A stretch of 64,000 nucleotides of DNA from Gemmatimonadaceae bacterium (GCA_025362035.1 JANYIN010000074.1:104238-168237); one strand, 5' to 3'. Positions 21,491 to 31,489 are shown, counted from the stretch's first letter. The notes: generated by a model from the letters alone, not told the origin. Made by a program: numbers and translations.

Positions 21491-21958
21491 ATGGTGCGCA
21501 TGGTGTTTCACCCTCCGGTCACTGAAGCGGAGTCGCCTGTTCGCGCCGACTCCGCGCGCTATTCCTGGCTCACTACCGAACGCCAGACGCACCTACGGGG
21601 TGTGCTACTCGGCATCACACTGTTCTTCGGGCTCGTCGTGTGGGTCTGGCATTCCGTTGGCGCGGGGTCGCCGCATTCGGGAGATTTCGCCAGGAAGCTG
21701 CGCATCGTTGGTATCATGACCTGGCTGTATGCACTCGTACAGATCCTCGACATGCGCTTCGTGAACAGCGCCATCACGCGTCGGCGCAGGGCCTCGATGG
21801 GTATTCCCGAGAGCATCATCGCGTGGCTCTTCGGGCAGATGCTCGCGTGGTTCGGCATCGCCTACTACGCCTTCACAGAAGATGCGCGTTGGTCCATCGC
21901 GGGGCTCGCCGTGCTGCTCGTCACGTTTGCGGCATTCCCCGTGAAGCGTGGCGAGTGA
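21491..21958 (+). CDS. Hypothetical membrane protein
   Basis: Compact ORF between same-strand genes, several hydrophobic segments. Confidence 0.6.
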   Translation: MVRMVFHPPVTEAESPVRADSARYSWLTTERQTHLRGVLLGITLFFGLVVWVWHSVGAGSPHSGDFARKLRIVGIMTWLYALVQILDMRFVNSAITRRRRASMGIPESIIAWLFGQMLAWFGIAYYAFTEDARWSIAGLAVLLVTFAAFPVKRGE

Positions 21959-22874
21959 CTCACGCGGGATAGCCCCACGCGTAATCACGCTGCTTCCCGC
22001 CGGTACGGAGATTGTGGCCGCACTCGGTGGTCTCGAGAGCCTCGTGGGCATCAGCCACGAGTGCGACTACCCACCCGCGGTGACGGAGCTTCCGCGCGTA
22101 ACGGCCAGCGTGGTGAACCCCGAGGCGTCGTCGGCGCAGATCGACGCTGACGTCTTGACTCGTGTGCGGTCCGACGCACCGCTGTTCGCGCTGCGCATGG
22201 AGGACCTGCGGCGCCTTGCCCCGACCCTGATTATCACCCAAGCGCTGTGCGACGTCTGTGCGGTTAGCGAAGCGAAGATCCGGAATCTGGTCGGTGTGCT
22301 CGATCCCGCGCCAAGGATCATCCCGCTCACGGGAAGCACGGTTAGTGGGGTACTAGCCGACATGCGGACGGTCGGCGATGCGATTGGCCGCTCCCACGAA
22401 GCAGCGCTGCTGCTGGCGAACATCGACAGCCGGATGCGGGAGGTGCATAGTGTATTAAAGGCGGCGCGCGCACCGCGTCCGCGGGTGGCAGTCATCGAGT
22501 GGATCGACCCCGTCTTCGTGGCGGGCCGCTGGACTCCGGAGTTGGTGAAGCGTGGCGGCGGTATCGCCGTGCTCGCCGAGCCAGGCGCGCATTCGCTGCA
22601 GGCGAGCGTAGAGCAAATCCGGGAGGCCAAGCCCGAACTGCTGCTGTTCGCGCCGTGCGGATTCAGCCTCGAGCGAAGTGCGCGGGAGGCGCGCGAGTTG
22701 CTGGCGACGGAGGCGTGGTCGTGGGCTGGCGGCGTCGAGGCATGGGCGCTGGACGGGAACGCGCTCACGTCGCGACCCGGGCCCCGGTTGGCGGATGCCG
22801 TGGATGTGATTGCGGCCATCGTGGCGCCTGCGTTGTTCCCGGCGCCGGCGCTGGAGTACGCTCTGCGGCTCTAG
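21948..22874 (+). CDS. ABC transporter substrate-binding protein, cobalamin/BtuF-like
   Basis: RVITLLPAGTEIVAALGGLESLVGISHECDYPPAV; LIITQALCDVCAVSE; IEWIDPVFVAGRWTPELVKRGGG. Confidence 0.8.
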   Translation: MASDSRGIAPRVITLLPAGTEIVAALGGLESLVGISHECDYPPAVTELPRVTASVVNPEASSAQIDADVLTRVRSDAPLFALRMEDLRRLAPTLIITQALCDVCAVSEAKIRNLVGVLDPAPRIIPLTGSTVSGVLADMRTVGDAIGRSHEAALLLANIDSRMREVHSVLKAARAPRPRVAVIEWIDPVFVAGRWTPELVKRGGGIAVLAEPGAHSLQASVEQIREAKPELLLFAPCGFSLERSAREARELLATEAWSWAGGVEAWALDGNALTSRPGPRLADAVDVIAAIVAPALFPAPALEYALRL

Positions 22875-22906
22875 GAGAGCGGTACGGAGCCAGCGACTGC
22901 CCATGA

Positions 22907-22942
22907 GAACGCGGCTCAGCGCAGATGCGCCGAGCCGCGTTC
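22907..22942. terminator. Candidate bidirectional terminator hairpin
   Basis: GAACGCGGCTC (22907-22917) and GAGCCGCGTTC (22932-22942) are perfect reverse complements, between converging genes; no clear T-tract. Confidence 0.5.
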
Positions 22943-22963
22943 ACACTCGTGGTTGGTCGAGGC

Positions 22964-24235
22964 TCAGGGTGAGCGAGGCTTTGCGGAACGCCCCGAGCTT
23001 CCGCCGTTGGACGACGAACCCTGCGCCGCGCTGGACGAACCGGACGACGTGGAGGATGGCTGTGAAGACGGAGAGCGGCTACCCGTGCTGGACGGAGCCG
23101 GCGACGTATCACGCGTATACCCTCTGCCCTTTACGGCATGTGCTGTGGCACCGCCGGCGCCAGCGACGATGTTTCCGTACAGAATGATTACGGGCGGCCG
23201 ATACCCGGACCCGCCGTAGTTCGAGTAGAACGGCGATCCGTAACCCATGTAGCCGTAGCCGCCGTATCCATACGCGTAGTCGTTCAACCCGTAGAACCCC
23301 GCATCGTAGCCCAAGGGTCCGTACGGCGATCCGTAGTAGCCGGCATATCCATACGGGCTGAAGGCCCATGGATTGAAGCTCGCGTATCGCTCGCGCGTAT
23401 ACACAGTATCCGGCACCAGCTCAATCGCCGAACTCTGCCCATCGGCGACGTCAATGTGGGCGACGGTGAACGTGCCGGGATAGGAACTGGCCACCATGGC
23501 GTCGATGAGGCGCTCTGGCATGCCGGCATCTGCGAGCACCGCGACTTTGGCCGCGTCCAGCCCGAACTGCTGATGCCGCTCGAGTAGCCACGCTTCGGCA
23601 ACTGCCGGTGTGACGGCATTTGATGTCTCGAGCACGTCCGCCGTGGTCACGGCCGACCCGGCCGCGAGCCGTGCGGCCTGCATTGCGTAGCCGCGGTCGC
23701 CAAGAGCGCTCATGATTTCCGCCGGCAACCCGCGGGTCGCGCCGGCATCGCGATAACGCATGACGCGGACGCTGCTGCCCTCGCCCGCGCTCAAGCTCTG
23801 AATGTCGATCCATTCGCCCGAGGGCGTCAACGCAAACAGTCCCGAAGTGATGCGCTGCAGACCGCCGGAGCAGATAGCCGCAGAATGAGTATACAAGCGG
23901 CGTCCGTCTGTGGACCACCTGGCGCTCTGCGTGCCACGGCAGCCCGATGCGGTGAAGTCGGCGTCGCGTCCTGTGGCGTCGATCTGCGAGCGCGACACGA
24001 CCTTGCCGTCGGTCACGGTATTGAACTCCAAACCGTCGCCGATGGGCAGGACGCAAACTACCGGTGCTCCTGAGTTCACCGATGTACGGCTATCCGCGAA
24101 GCCTGGAATCGCGCGCCAACATCCGGTGAATGCATCAGAGCGTGCACGTAGGACCTGAGCGCTCGCGGTGTTCGTCATCGCTGCGCTCGCCCACGCGGCG
24201 GCGAGCACCACCAACGTCCGACGGACTGTCAACAT
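22964..24235 (-). CDS. Hypothetical secreted protein with Tyr/Gly-rich low-complexity region
   Basis: Signal-peptide-like N-terminus MLTVRRTLVVLAAAWASAAMTNTASAQ; SPYGYAGYYGSPYGPLGYDAGFYGLNDYAYGYGGYGYMGYGSPFYSNYGGSGYRPP. Confidence 0.65.
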   Translation of the reverse strand: MLTVRRTLVVLAAAWASAAMTNTASAQVLRARSDAFTGCWRAIPGFADSRTSVNSGAPVVCVLPIGDGLEFNTVTDGKVVSRSQIDATGRDADFTASGCRGTQSARWSTDGRRLYTHSAAICSGGLQRITSGLFALTPSGEWIDIQSLSAGEGSSVRVMRYRDAGATRGLPAEIMSALGDRGYAMQAARLAAGSAVTTADVLETSNAVTPAVAEAWLLERHQQFGLDAAKVAVLADAGMPERLIDAMVASSYPGTFTVAHIDVADGQSSAIELVPDTVYTRERYASFNPWAFSPYGYAGYYGSPYGPLGYDAGFYGLNDYAYGYGGYGYMGYGSPFYSNYGGSGYRPPVIILYGNIVAGAGGATAHAVKGRGYTRDTSPAPSSTGSRSPSSQPSSTSSGSSSAAQGSSSNGGSSGRSAKPRSP

Positions 24236-24264
24236 GGAACGCCTCCGTATGAGAAACGTCATGA

Positions 24265-25056
24265 TCAGAATCTGACGGTGAGTCCGAGCGTTGTAAACAC
24301 TCCGGACAGGTCGAGACGATCGAACCCGGAAAAATCACTGCTGAGCGACCCCTTGGCGTACGTGTACCGCGCCGCGCCTGTGAGGGCGAACCGTGCATTG
24401 AGGGAGACATCCGCTCCCACGGCGGCGTTAGCGGTCGGGGCCCACCCGCTTGCTTCCGAGGTGGCGTTGAAGACGTCATTCGTCTTGTAATCCACGAAGT
24501 CGCCGTACTGTCGGAATTGGAACCAGGTGAACCCCCCACCGCCCTCCACCCACGGCGTGAAGCGGTTCGGAATCCACACGAACCGGCCGATCGAGCGGCC
24601 ACGCGGGGTCAGATACGCGCGGACACTCGCCACCACCGGGACGCGGCGGAAATCCGTCGTTTGCCGGATGGGCTGGTTGTTCTGGTCCACGAGTCTCCGA
24701 AACTCCGACCGTGGCGACACGCCCGCATAGTCGGCTGATACCGAAAGGTCGAACTGTGGCGAGAGGCGGAGCGCCATCTCTGCGCCCGCCGTCGCGCCGC
24801 TGAAGCTGCTCTTCCCGAGCGTCAGCTGGTCGGTGGTGAAGGCGAAGAGATCGCTGGACGCGCTGGCGCCGGAGTACCCGCCCCTGATCGAGAAGCTGCC
24901 GGCCGGTTCGCTGAAGAGAAAGCCGTCGCCGGTGTTTCGCTGAGCGCTCGCCTCGTGAGCCATGCAGATCGCGAGCACCGCTACCAGTGTCCCGCCACGA
25001 GAGCCGAGCACGGGGAATGAAAGTGTCACGTGAGCCTTCCGGGTTGTTCGAAGCAT
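24265..25056 (-). CDS. Outer-membrane beta-barrel-like protein
   Basis: Signal peptide, alternating beta strands, terminal ...SGVFTTLGLTVRF ending in Phe. Confidence 0.65.
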   Translation of the reverse strand: MLRTTRKAHVTLSFPVLGSRGGTLVAVLAICMAHEASAQRNTGDGFLFSEPAGSFSIRGGYSGASASSDLFAFTTDQLTLGKSSFSGATAGAEMALRLSPQFDLSVSADYAGVSPRSEFRRLVDQNNQPIRQTTDFRRVPVVASVRAYLTPRGRSIGRFVWIPNRFTPWVEGGGGFTWFQFRQYGDFVDYKTNDVFNATSEASGWAPTANAAVGADVSLNARFALTGAARYTYAKGSLSSDFSGFDRLDLSGVFTTLGLTVRF

Positions 25057-25283
25057 GCTTTACCCCGCTGTGCGCCGGGTGTTCAATAACTAATGCGCCG
25101 CGGCTTTGTAGTCAATACTGCATACATATATATGCACACTTGCACGCCCCTCGCCGAACATCGCCGTGCCCCCGACGTCATCCGCCAAACGTCTGGTCGC
25201 TCTACGCACCCAAGGGGAATTCCACCGTACTTCCTTCCGCACAGGTGGCGGACTAGCATTCTCACTTCCCTCCGCCCACCAAT

Positions 25284-26360
25284 TTGTCCATGCTCAGTTC
25301 GTCCTCCGTTGCATTCCTCAAGCGTCTTCTGGACGCACCTGCGCCGTCGGGGTTCGAGACGGCCGCTGCACGCGTCTGGCGCACCGAAGCCGAAGGTTTC
25401 GCCGACAGTCTCGTTGTGGACATCGCGGGCAACAGCATGGCGGAGGTGAACCCGGAGGGGGACGTCACCATCCTTCTCGACGGCCACATCGACGAGATCG
25501 GCGTCATCGTCCAGTACATCGATGACGACGGCTACATCTATATCGCGCCGATCGGCGGCTGGGACCCGCAGGTGCTCGTCGGTCAGCGCATCCGGTTCCT
25601 CGGCAACGACGGCGACGTGATCGGGGTGGTAGGCAAGAAACCCATACATTTGATGAAGGCGGAAGATCGTGAACACGCCAGCAAGTTCACGGACCTGTGG
25701 GTGGACATCGGTGCCGCCAAGCGCGATGAGGCGGAACTCCGCCTCAGTATCGGCGATCCAGGGGTACTGGATTCCCGCGCCCTCGACTTCCCGAACGACC
25801 GCATCGTCTCGCGTTCCATCGACGACCGCATCGGGGCGTTCATCGTACTTGAGGCCCTGCGGCGCTACGCGGCGAACCCGGGCACGGCCCGGGTCGTCGC
25901 TGCGGCCACCACGCAGGAGGAAATCGCATGGCACGGCGGCGGCGCACTCATCTGCGCCCACAAGGTGAATCCCCAGGTTGCTCTCGTGGTGGACGTCACC
26001 TTCGCCACCGACCATCCAAACATAGAAAAGAAGGAGATCGGCGAACACAAGATGGGCGGCGGTCCGATCATTAGCCGCGGCGCGCTCCTGTCACCCGTGG
26101 TGCACCGGATCCTGCGCGAGACTGCAAGAGCCCACGAGATCAAGCACGCGGTGCACGCCGTCGGCCGCGATACGTCCACCAATGCCGACGCGATTCACAT
26201 CGCCCGGGAAGGCGTCGCCACCGGGCTGGTGTCGATACCAAACCGGTATATGCACTCGCCCAACGAAATGGTGTCGCTCGTTGACGTGGACAACGCCGCG
26301 ACGCTGCTGGCAGAGTTCTGCCGCACGATCACCAGCGCCACCGACTTCACCGCGCGCTAG
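25284..26360 (+). CDS. M42 family metallopeptidase
   Basis: LLDGHIDEIGVIV, SIDDRIGAFIVLEAL, AATTQEEIAWHGGGALICAHKVNP, GVATGLVSIPNRYMHSPNEMVSLVDVDNA. Confidence 0.92.
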   Translation: MSMLSSSSVAFLKRLLDAPAPSGFETAAARVWRTEAEGFADSLVVDIAGNSMAEVNPEGDVTILLDGHIDEIGVIVQYIDDDGYIYIAPIGGWDPQVLVGQRIRFLGNDGDVIGVVGKKPIHLMKAEDREHASKFTDLWVDIGAAKRDEAELRLSIGDPGVLDSRALDFPNDRIVSRSIDDRIGAFIVLEALRRYAANPGTARVVAAATTQEEIAWHGGGALICAHKVNPQVALVVDVTFATDHPNIEKKEIGEHKMGGGPIISRGALLSPVVHRILRETARAHEIKHAVHAVGRDTSTNADAIHIAREGVATGLVSIPNRYMHSPNEMVSLVDVDNAATLLAEFCRTITSATDFTAR

Positions 26361-27984
26361 CCGGACCGTCCGATCCGCCGCTCGTCCGCGCTATTCGTCC
26401 CAGCGCGTAGGTGGCCGCATCACGGACATCCTGCTCCTTGTCGTTCCGAAGTGCGCGGAGCGCTTCCATCGCCTCGGCAGTCCGCGCCTCGCCCAGCCCC
26501 TGAATCGCGGCGATCCTGAAGGCGGTCGTCTTCTTCTTGAAGAGGCCGCGCGCCGGGTCGGACGCCTGGAGCAGTCGCTGCACGGCGTCCGGCGTCTTCA
26601 GCTTGCCGAGCGACAGGAGGAAGGCCGCCCGCACCTCCTCGTCCTTTTCGGCGTCGAGGGCGCGAATCAGCGTCGCGGCGGTGTGCAGGTCCTTTCGCGT
26701 CGCCATCGCTGCTGCAGCGTCGATCCGCGCCTGGGGCGTAGTGTCCTTCAGCGCGCCGTCGATGGCCAGCATCGCGCGGGGCGTTCCGAGGCGCATCAGT
26801 GCAGTACTGGCGGCACGACGTGCACGCTCGTCCTCGTGCGTGAGCATATCCGTCAGCGGGCCCTCCGCCTGCGGCACCTGCATTTCGCCGAGCAATTCCG
26901 CCGCGGTGCGCGCCACGAACCACCGCGAGTCCGCCAGCATGTGCACCAGCGTCGGTACGCCCGCCTTGAGTTCGCGCAGCGCGTCGAAGTACACGCGCCG
27001 GTCGCTCGTGTGCGACATCGCGGCAAGCTGTTCTACCAGGGCGTCCGCGCCATCCTCACCGGCGCGAACGAGGATGCTCATCAGTGCATCGCGCCCATCC
27101 GGCCGATGCGGCAGTTCGGTGGCGACCATCCGCAGGACGTTCGGCCTGGCCAGCTGTTTGAGCGTCGCGCTGAAGATGCGCTTGATCTCGAACTCGTCCG
27201 CCCGGGCCTCGCGTCGCCCCAGGTGAGAGAGAATGTTGCTCACGACGGTGGCCTTTCCTTCTCGCGCCGCATTCTCGGCGAGAAGCACGAGATCTTGGAG
27301 CAGATCGGCTAGCTCGTCCCCATCGACGGCGACATCCAATCTGACGAGGAGCTCGTCGGAGGTCTCCGTCGGCAGCCGGGCCGCCGCGAACTGCGCGAAC
27401 AGGCCCGTGCGTCGCTCGCTCGGCCTCTCCCCCGACTTGGGAACGGCGGGCCACTGTCGCGGGGTCTCCCGCAGCTTCGCCTCGGCCAACGGATCATCGA
27501 AGACTTCTCCGAAGTCGAACTCCGAGATCGGATCGCTTGTGTGTGCCGTGGTTAGGACGGACGGAGCGTTTGCCGTCGATGCGCTGTCTGGTACGCGAGC
27601 GGCGAACCTGACGGTGGACGCCCCGAGCGCAAGACGTTTTGCTTCGGCGGCGGCTCCGCCGTCATTCAGTACCGGCATCCCGGCTAGAAGGCGCGCCACG
27701 CCGAGGACATCCGCGGGCAGCGCATCGCCGTCTACCGTAATGGCCGCCAATCCGTGCGCTCCCATCTGCGCCGCAACGTCTTCCGCACCCGCCAACGGCG
27801 TCGGCACCAGTTGGGCGTCGGTCGTCAGCAGTCCATCCCGCACCACGAGGGTCAGCGGTCCGGATCTGGAAATGGTGACCAGAGCACGAAGCTCCGCTTT
27901 CTGCTTGTCGATCTCACCCGGCTTTCGCATGATGAGCCAGACGAGCCGGGAGAAGTGGCGAGCGAAAGTTACGGAATGATCCAT
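26347..27984 (-). CDS. HEAT-repeat domain-containing protein
   Basis: Successive HEAT-like units: FVARTAAELLGEMQVPQAEGPLTDMLTHEDERARRAASTALMRLGTPRAML...VRDAATYALGRIA. Confidence 0.8.
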   Translation of the reverse strand: MDHSVTFARHFSRLVWLIMRKPGEIDKQKAELRALVTISRSGPLTLVVRDGLLTTDAQLVPTPLAGAEDVAAQMGAHGLAAITVDGDALPADVLGVARLLAGMPVLNDGGAAAEAKRLALGASTVRFAARVPDSASTANAPSVLTTAHTSDPISEFDFGEVFDDPLAEAKLRETPRQWPAVPKSGERPSERRTGLFAQFAAARLPTETSDELLVRLDVAVDGDELADLLQDLVLLAENAAREGKATVVSNILSHLGRREARADEFEIKRIFSATLKQLARPNVLRMVATELPHRPDGRDALMSILVRAGEDGADALVEQLAAMSHTSDRRVYFDALRELKAGVPTLVHMLADSRWFVARTAAELLGEMQVPQAEGPLTDMLTHEDERARRAASTALMRLGTPRAMLAIDGALKDTTPQARIDAAAAMATRKDLHTAATLIRALDAEKDEEVRAAFLLSLGKLKTPDAVQRLLQASDPARGLFKKKTTAFRIAAIQGLGEARTAEAMEALRALRNDKEQDVRDAATYALGRIARTSGGSDGPASAR

Positions 27985-28225
27985 GTCCTCGTGGTCGCCC
28001 GCCGATGAGCGGGATCAGGAGACAACCTACGCAGAAGCGGGTCCATTCGCACGGCGCGGCAGAGCGCCCAGGACCCAGCTGACACCGATCCACGGGTCCG
28101 ACTGGCATTCGCCATGACTTTGACGACCTGATGCGGACTCTCAAGTATCGTGCTCGCGCGCGTGTATCCACGCGATGTGCACGCTGTCTGCGACGGGAGC
28201 CGACCCAGGCGGCCCCTGGTAAGAC

Positions 28226-28656
28226 GTGAGCCGCGATTTGTCCCGGGCCGACGAGTACGTTGTGACCGGCGCACATTTCGACCACCCTGTGCGGTCCACC
28301 ATCCGCGCGCTCGATGCGGACGCTCGGGACGCTATTCGGCTGGGAGCGGACGACAACGTGTCCGGCTCGGCTGCGGTGTCGGAGATGGGCCCGCTGTCGT
28401 CGGCCCGCGACCGCCACGATGGAGCACGCACACCATCCCTCTGATCATGCGTCCTTATCCGCGAGGGGCAATTCCGATCCTTCACTTTTTCACGGGCATG
28501 CACGGGGACCACCACTCGGCCGGCGACGCCGACCGGATCAACGCGGCTGGCGAGGCGCGTGTGATTGCGATAGCAGAGCGCGTCGTGCGTGCGACTGCTG
28601 CTCGCTCCACGCGGTTGACGCTGCGAACGCTCTCGCGCCGGAATAGCTCGGCATGA
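28226..28656 (+). pseudogene. M28 family peptidase remnant (frameshift and internal deletion)
   Basis: Frame 1: DEYVVTGAHFDHP...RLGADDNVSGSAAVSEMG (28229-28400). A different frame: IPILHFFTGMHGDHHSAGDADRINAAGEARVIAIAERVV (28470-28590). The middle of the peptidase domain is absent. Confidence 0.75.
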
Positions 28657-29555
28657 CGCTGACGTTGTGGTCCTCAGCGCATTACTCGTTTCCGCTGCCG
28701 CACGGCCATCGGTTCCCGGTGGCGAAGTACGCAATGCTCCGCGAGCGGGTCATCGCGAACGGAACCGCCTCTGCCGATCGCGTCATGGATCCTCCTCCCG
28801 CGACAGATGACGAGCTGCGACTCGTGCACTCGGCCGACTATGTCGCGCGGTTCAGCGATGGCGCGCTCTCACTGGCGGAGCAGCGGCTCATCGGCCTCCC
28901 CTGGTCGCCCGCACTGGTCGAGCGCTCGCGGCGCGCCGTAGGCGGCACACTGGCGGCGTCACGCCACGCGCTCGCGGATGGCATCGCGATGAACCTCGCC
29001 GGGGGGACGCATCACGCATTCCACGATCATGGTGAAGGGTTTTGCGTATACAACGATATTGCCGTCTCGATTCAGACGATGCGACGGGACGGCGCCATCC
29101 GACGAGCTGCGGTCATCGATCTCGACGTACATCAGGGGAACGGAACGCATGCCATCTTCGCCGACGACCACGAGGTGTACACGTTCAGCATGCACGGGGG
29201 CAGCAACTATCCGTTCCACAAGGTGCCCGGCACTCTGGATGTCGAACTCGCGGACGGAACCGGCGACGACGAATATCTGCGCATGCTGCGCGACGTACTT
29301 CCGCGAGTGATTGCCAAGGCGGCGCCGGACCTCGTGATTTATATTGCGGGCGCCGACCCGCACGAGCGAGACCGCCTGGGCCGGTTGTCCCTGACATTCG
29401 AAGGCTTGGCGAGCCGCGATGCATTCGTCATGGAGCAGTGTCGTGAGATCGGTCTGCCTATCGCGATCACGATTGGCGGCGGGTACGGACGCGACATCAT
29501 GGACACCGTCACGGTGCACGCGAACACGGCTAGGATCGCGGCGAGTTTCTCTTGA
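28653..29555 (+). CDS. Histone deacetylase family protein (AcuC/HDAC-like)
   Basis: NLAGGTHHAFHDHGEGFCVYNDIAVSIQTM; VIDLDVHQGNGTHAIF; AGADPHERDRLGRLSLTFEGLASRD; TIGGGYG. Confidence 0.9.
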   Translation: MTLTLWSSAHYSFPLPHGHRFPVAKYAMLRERVIANGTASADRVMDPPPATDDELRLVHSADYVARFSDGALSLAEQRLIGLPWSPALVERSRRAVGGTLAASRHALADGIAMNLAGGTHHAFHDHGEGFCVYNDIAVSIQTMRRDGAIRRAAVIDLDVHQGNGTHAIFADDHEVYTFSMHGGSNYPFHKVPGTLDVELADGTGDDEYLRMLRDVLPRVIAKAAPDLVIYIAGADPHERDRLGRLSLTFEGLASRDAFVMEQCREIGLPIAITIGGGYGRDIMDTVTVHANTARIAASFS

Positions 29556-29570
29556 ATCGAGGATCGTGGC

Positions 29571-30824
29571 TCAGTGCCCGAGCTCCGCGATCCTCTTCTC
29601 GAGAAACCGCCGGTGCGGCGCCTGGGCCGTGAGTGCAAGCGCATTCGCGTACGCCGTGACCGCCTCGGTGCGGCGCCCGAGCCGCCGAAGTAAATCGGCT
29701 CTCGCTGCGTGAGCTAATTGATAGGACGTCAGCTCGCCGCGGGCGAATAGTCCATCGATGAGCGCGAGCCCCGCTGCGGGCCCGTCGCTCATTGCCACGG
29801 CCACGGCGCGATTGAGTTCGACTACCGGCGAGGCGTTCATTTCCATCAGCACGTCGTAGAGCCCCACGATCTGCCGCCAGTCCGTCCGGCCCGCACTGGG
29901 CGCCTCCGCATGCACGGCACCGATCGCCGCCTGCAGGGCATAGGACCCGTAGCGGTGGGAGGTCAGCGCGCGCTCGGTGCGTGCGACACCCTCGCGGATC
30001 TGGTCCGTGTCCCACAGCGCGCGGTCCTGCGCCTCGAGCAGCAGCGGCTCGCCACTGGTTGACACACGCGCCGCGCGCCGCGAGTCGTGCAGCAACATGA
30101 GCGCCAGTAGACCCTCCACTTCCGGCTCCGGCAGCAGGTCAAGGAGCAGCCGGCAGAGCCGAATCGCTTCTGCGCAGAGATCGCCGCGCGTGAGCGAGTC
30201 GCCCGAGCTTGCGGAGTAGCCCTCGTTGAAGATGAGGTAGAGCACCGCGAGCACCGTGTCGAGACGGCCCGGCAGGTCGCGCGCTGCCGGAATCTCGTAA
30301 GGAATCCGTGCGCAGCGGATCTTGTTCTTCGCGCGCACGATTCGCTGCGCCAGCGTGGGCGCGGGCATGAAGAAGGCGTGCGCAATCTCCTCCGTCGTCA
30401 GGCCCCCTACTGTGCGCAGGGTGAGCGCGACCTGGGCGTCGGGGGACAGCGCGGGATGGCAGCACGTGAAAATCAAGCGGAGGCGGTCTTCGCCGATCGC
30501 ATCGTCCTCGTGATGATCCGCATCAACCGTGGCGGAGGCAATCATGTCACGAGCGATTTCCTCCTGCTTTGCGTCGAAATTCGCGCGGCGTCGTGCCCGG
30601 TCGATTGCCTTGAACCGTCCCGCGCTCACCAGCCACGGAACGGGTTTGGCCGGAACGCCCGCACCTGGCCAGCGCTCGAGCGCGGCGACGAACGCGTCGT
30701 GCAGCGCCTCCTCGGCTGCGTCGAAGCTGCCGGTCAGACGGATGAGGGTCGCAAGAACGCGTCGTGAATGAGCGCGATACAGCTCGTCCACGGTCCGTTG
30801 CACGATGGTCAGCTCCTCGCTCAT
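29571..30824 (-). CDS. ECF RNA polymerase sigma factor with DUF6596-like C-terminus (ECF42-like)
   Basis: ATG at 30824 (MSEELTIVQRTVDELYRAHSRRVLATLIRLTGSFDAAEEALHDAF); EGYSASSGDSLTRGDLCAEAIRLCRLL; LNRAVAVAMSDGPAAGLALIDGL. Confidence 0.9.
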   Translation of the reverse strand: MSEELTIVQRTVDELYRAHSRRVLATLIRLTGSFDAAEEALHDAFVAALERWPGAGVPAKPVPWLVSAGRFKAIDRARRRANFDAKQEEIARDMIASATVDADHHEDDAIGEDRLRLIFTCCHPALSPDAQVALTLRTVGGLTTEEIAHAFFMPAPTLAQRIVRAKNKIRCARIPYEIPAARDLPGRLDTVLAVLYLIFNEGYSASSGDSLTRGDLCAEAIRLCRLLLDLLPEPEVEGLLALMLLHDSRRAARVSTSGEPLLLEAQDRALWDTDQIREGVARTERALTSHRYGSYALQAAIGAVHAEAPSAGRTDWRQIVGLYDVLMEMNASPVVELNRAVAVAMSDGPAAGLALIDGLFARGELTSYQLAHAARADLLRRLGRRTEAVTAYANALALTAQAPHRRFLEKRIAELGH

Positions 30825-30922
30825 CGATCGTCGCGCTCCACAGCGCCTGTTGTGGCCGGGACGGCCGCTGCGTGTCGGAACGGACACACAGCGGCTCGTG
30901 GCGTGTACGTCTAACACTGCCG

Positions 30923-31270
30923 CTACATCTGGGCGATGGGCCGCACCTCGATCGATCCATCGCGCACCGCAGGGATACGCGCCGCTACCTGAATCGCGTC
31001 GTTTAGATCGCGCGCTTCGATCAGGTAGTAACCGCCGAGTTGTTCCTTGGTCTCGGCGAACGGACCGTCCGTGGTGCCGATGGACCCGTTGCGAACCCGC
31101 ACAGTGGTGGCCGTGGCGGTCGGCTGCAAGGGATTGCCACCAATGTAGTGTCCGCTCGACTTGATGTCTTCGGTGAACGTGTAGTACTCGCCGTAGATCT
31201 TTCCCGATTCCTCCTTGCTCATCGTCTCCCAGCGCTTCTCTACGTCGTAAATCAGGCACAGGTATTTCAT
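30923..31270 (-). CDS. YciI/DGPF-family protein
   Basis: MKYLCLIYDVEKRWETMSKEESGKIYGEYYTFTEDIKSSGHYIGG...GTTDGPFAETKEQLGGYYLIEARDLNDAIQVAARIP (DGPF motif). Confidence 0.9.
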   Translation of the reverse strand: MKYLCLIYDVEKRWETMSKEESGKIYGEYYTFTEDIKSSGHYIGGNPLQPTATATTVRVRNGSIGTTDGPFAETKEQLGGYYLIEARDLNDAIQVAARIPAVRDGSIEVRPIAQM

Positions 31271-31489
31271 CGTCTCCTCGCGAGTGAGTGGGTTGCCTTC
31301 GACCAGTAATCGAACGAGAGAAGCAGGAATCGACAGCGCTCCCCGGTTCGACGTCGAAGCTAGGGGCAGCTGCGCCGCGCCATGCATTGTCCTTGGACGC
31401 GCTCTGCACCACGGAGAGGACCTCGCCGACCTTCAATATTCCCAAGTGATCCCTTCCCTCTCGAGACGCTCGAGGACATTCTGTCTCTG

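Noticed and set aside
28141-28734. 197-aa minus-strand ORF
   Set aside because: Opposes the M28 relic and the HDAC start; no domain recognised.
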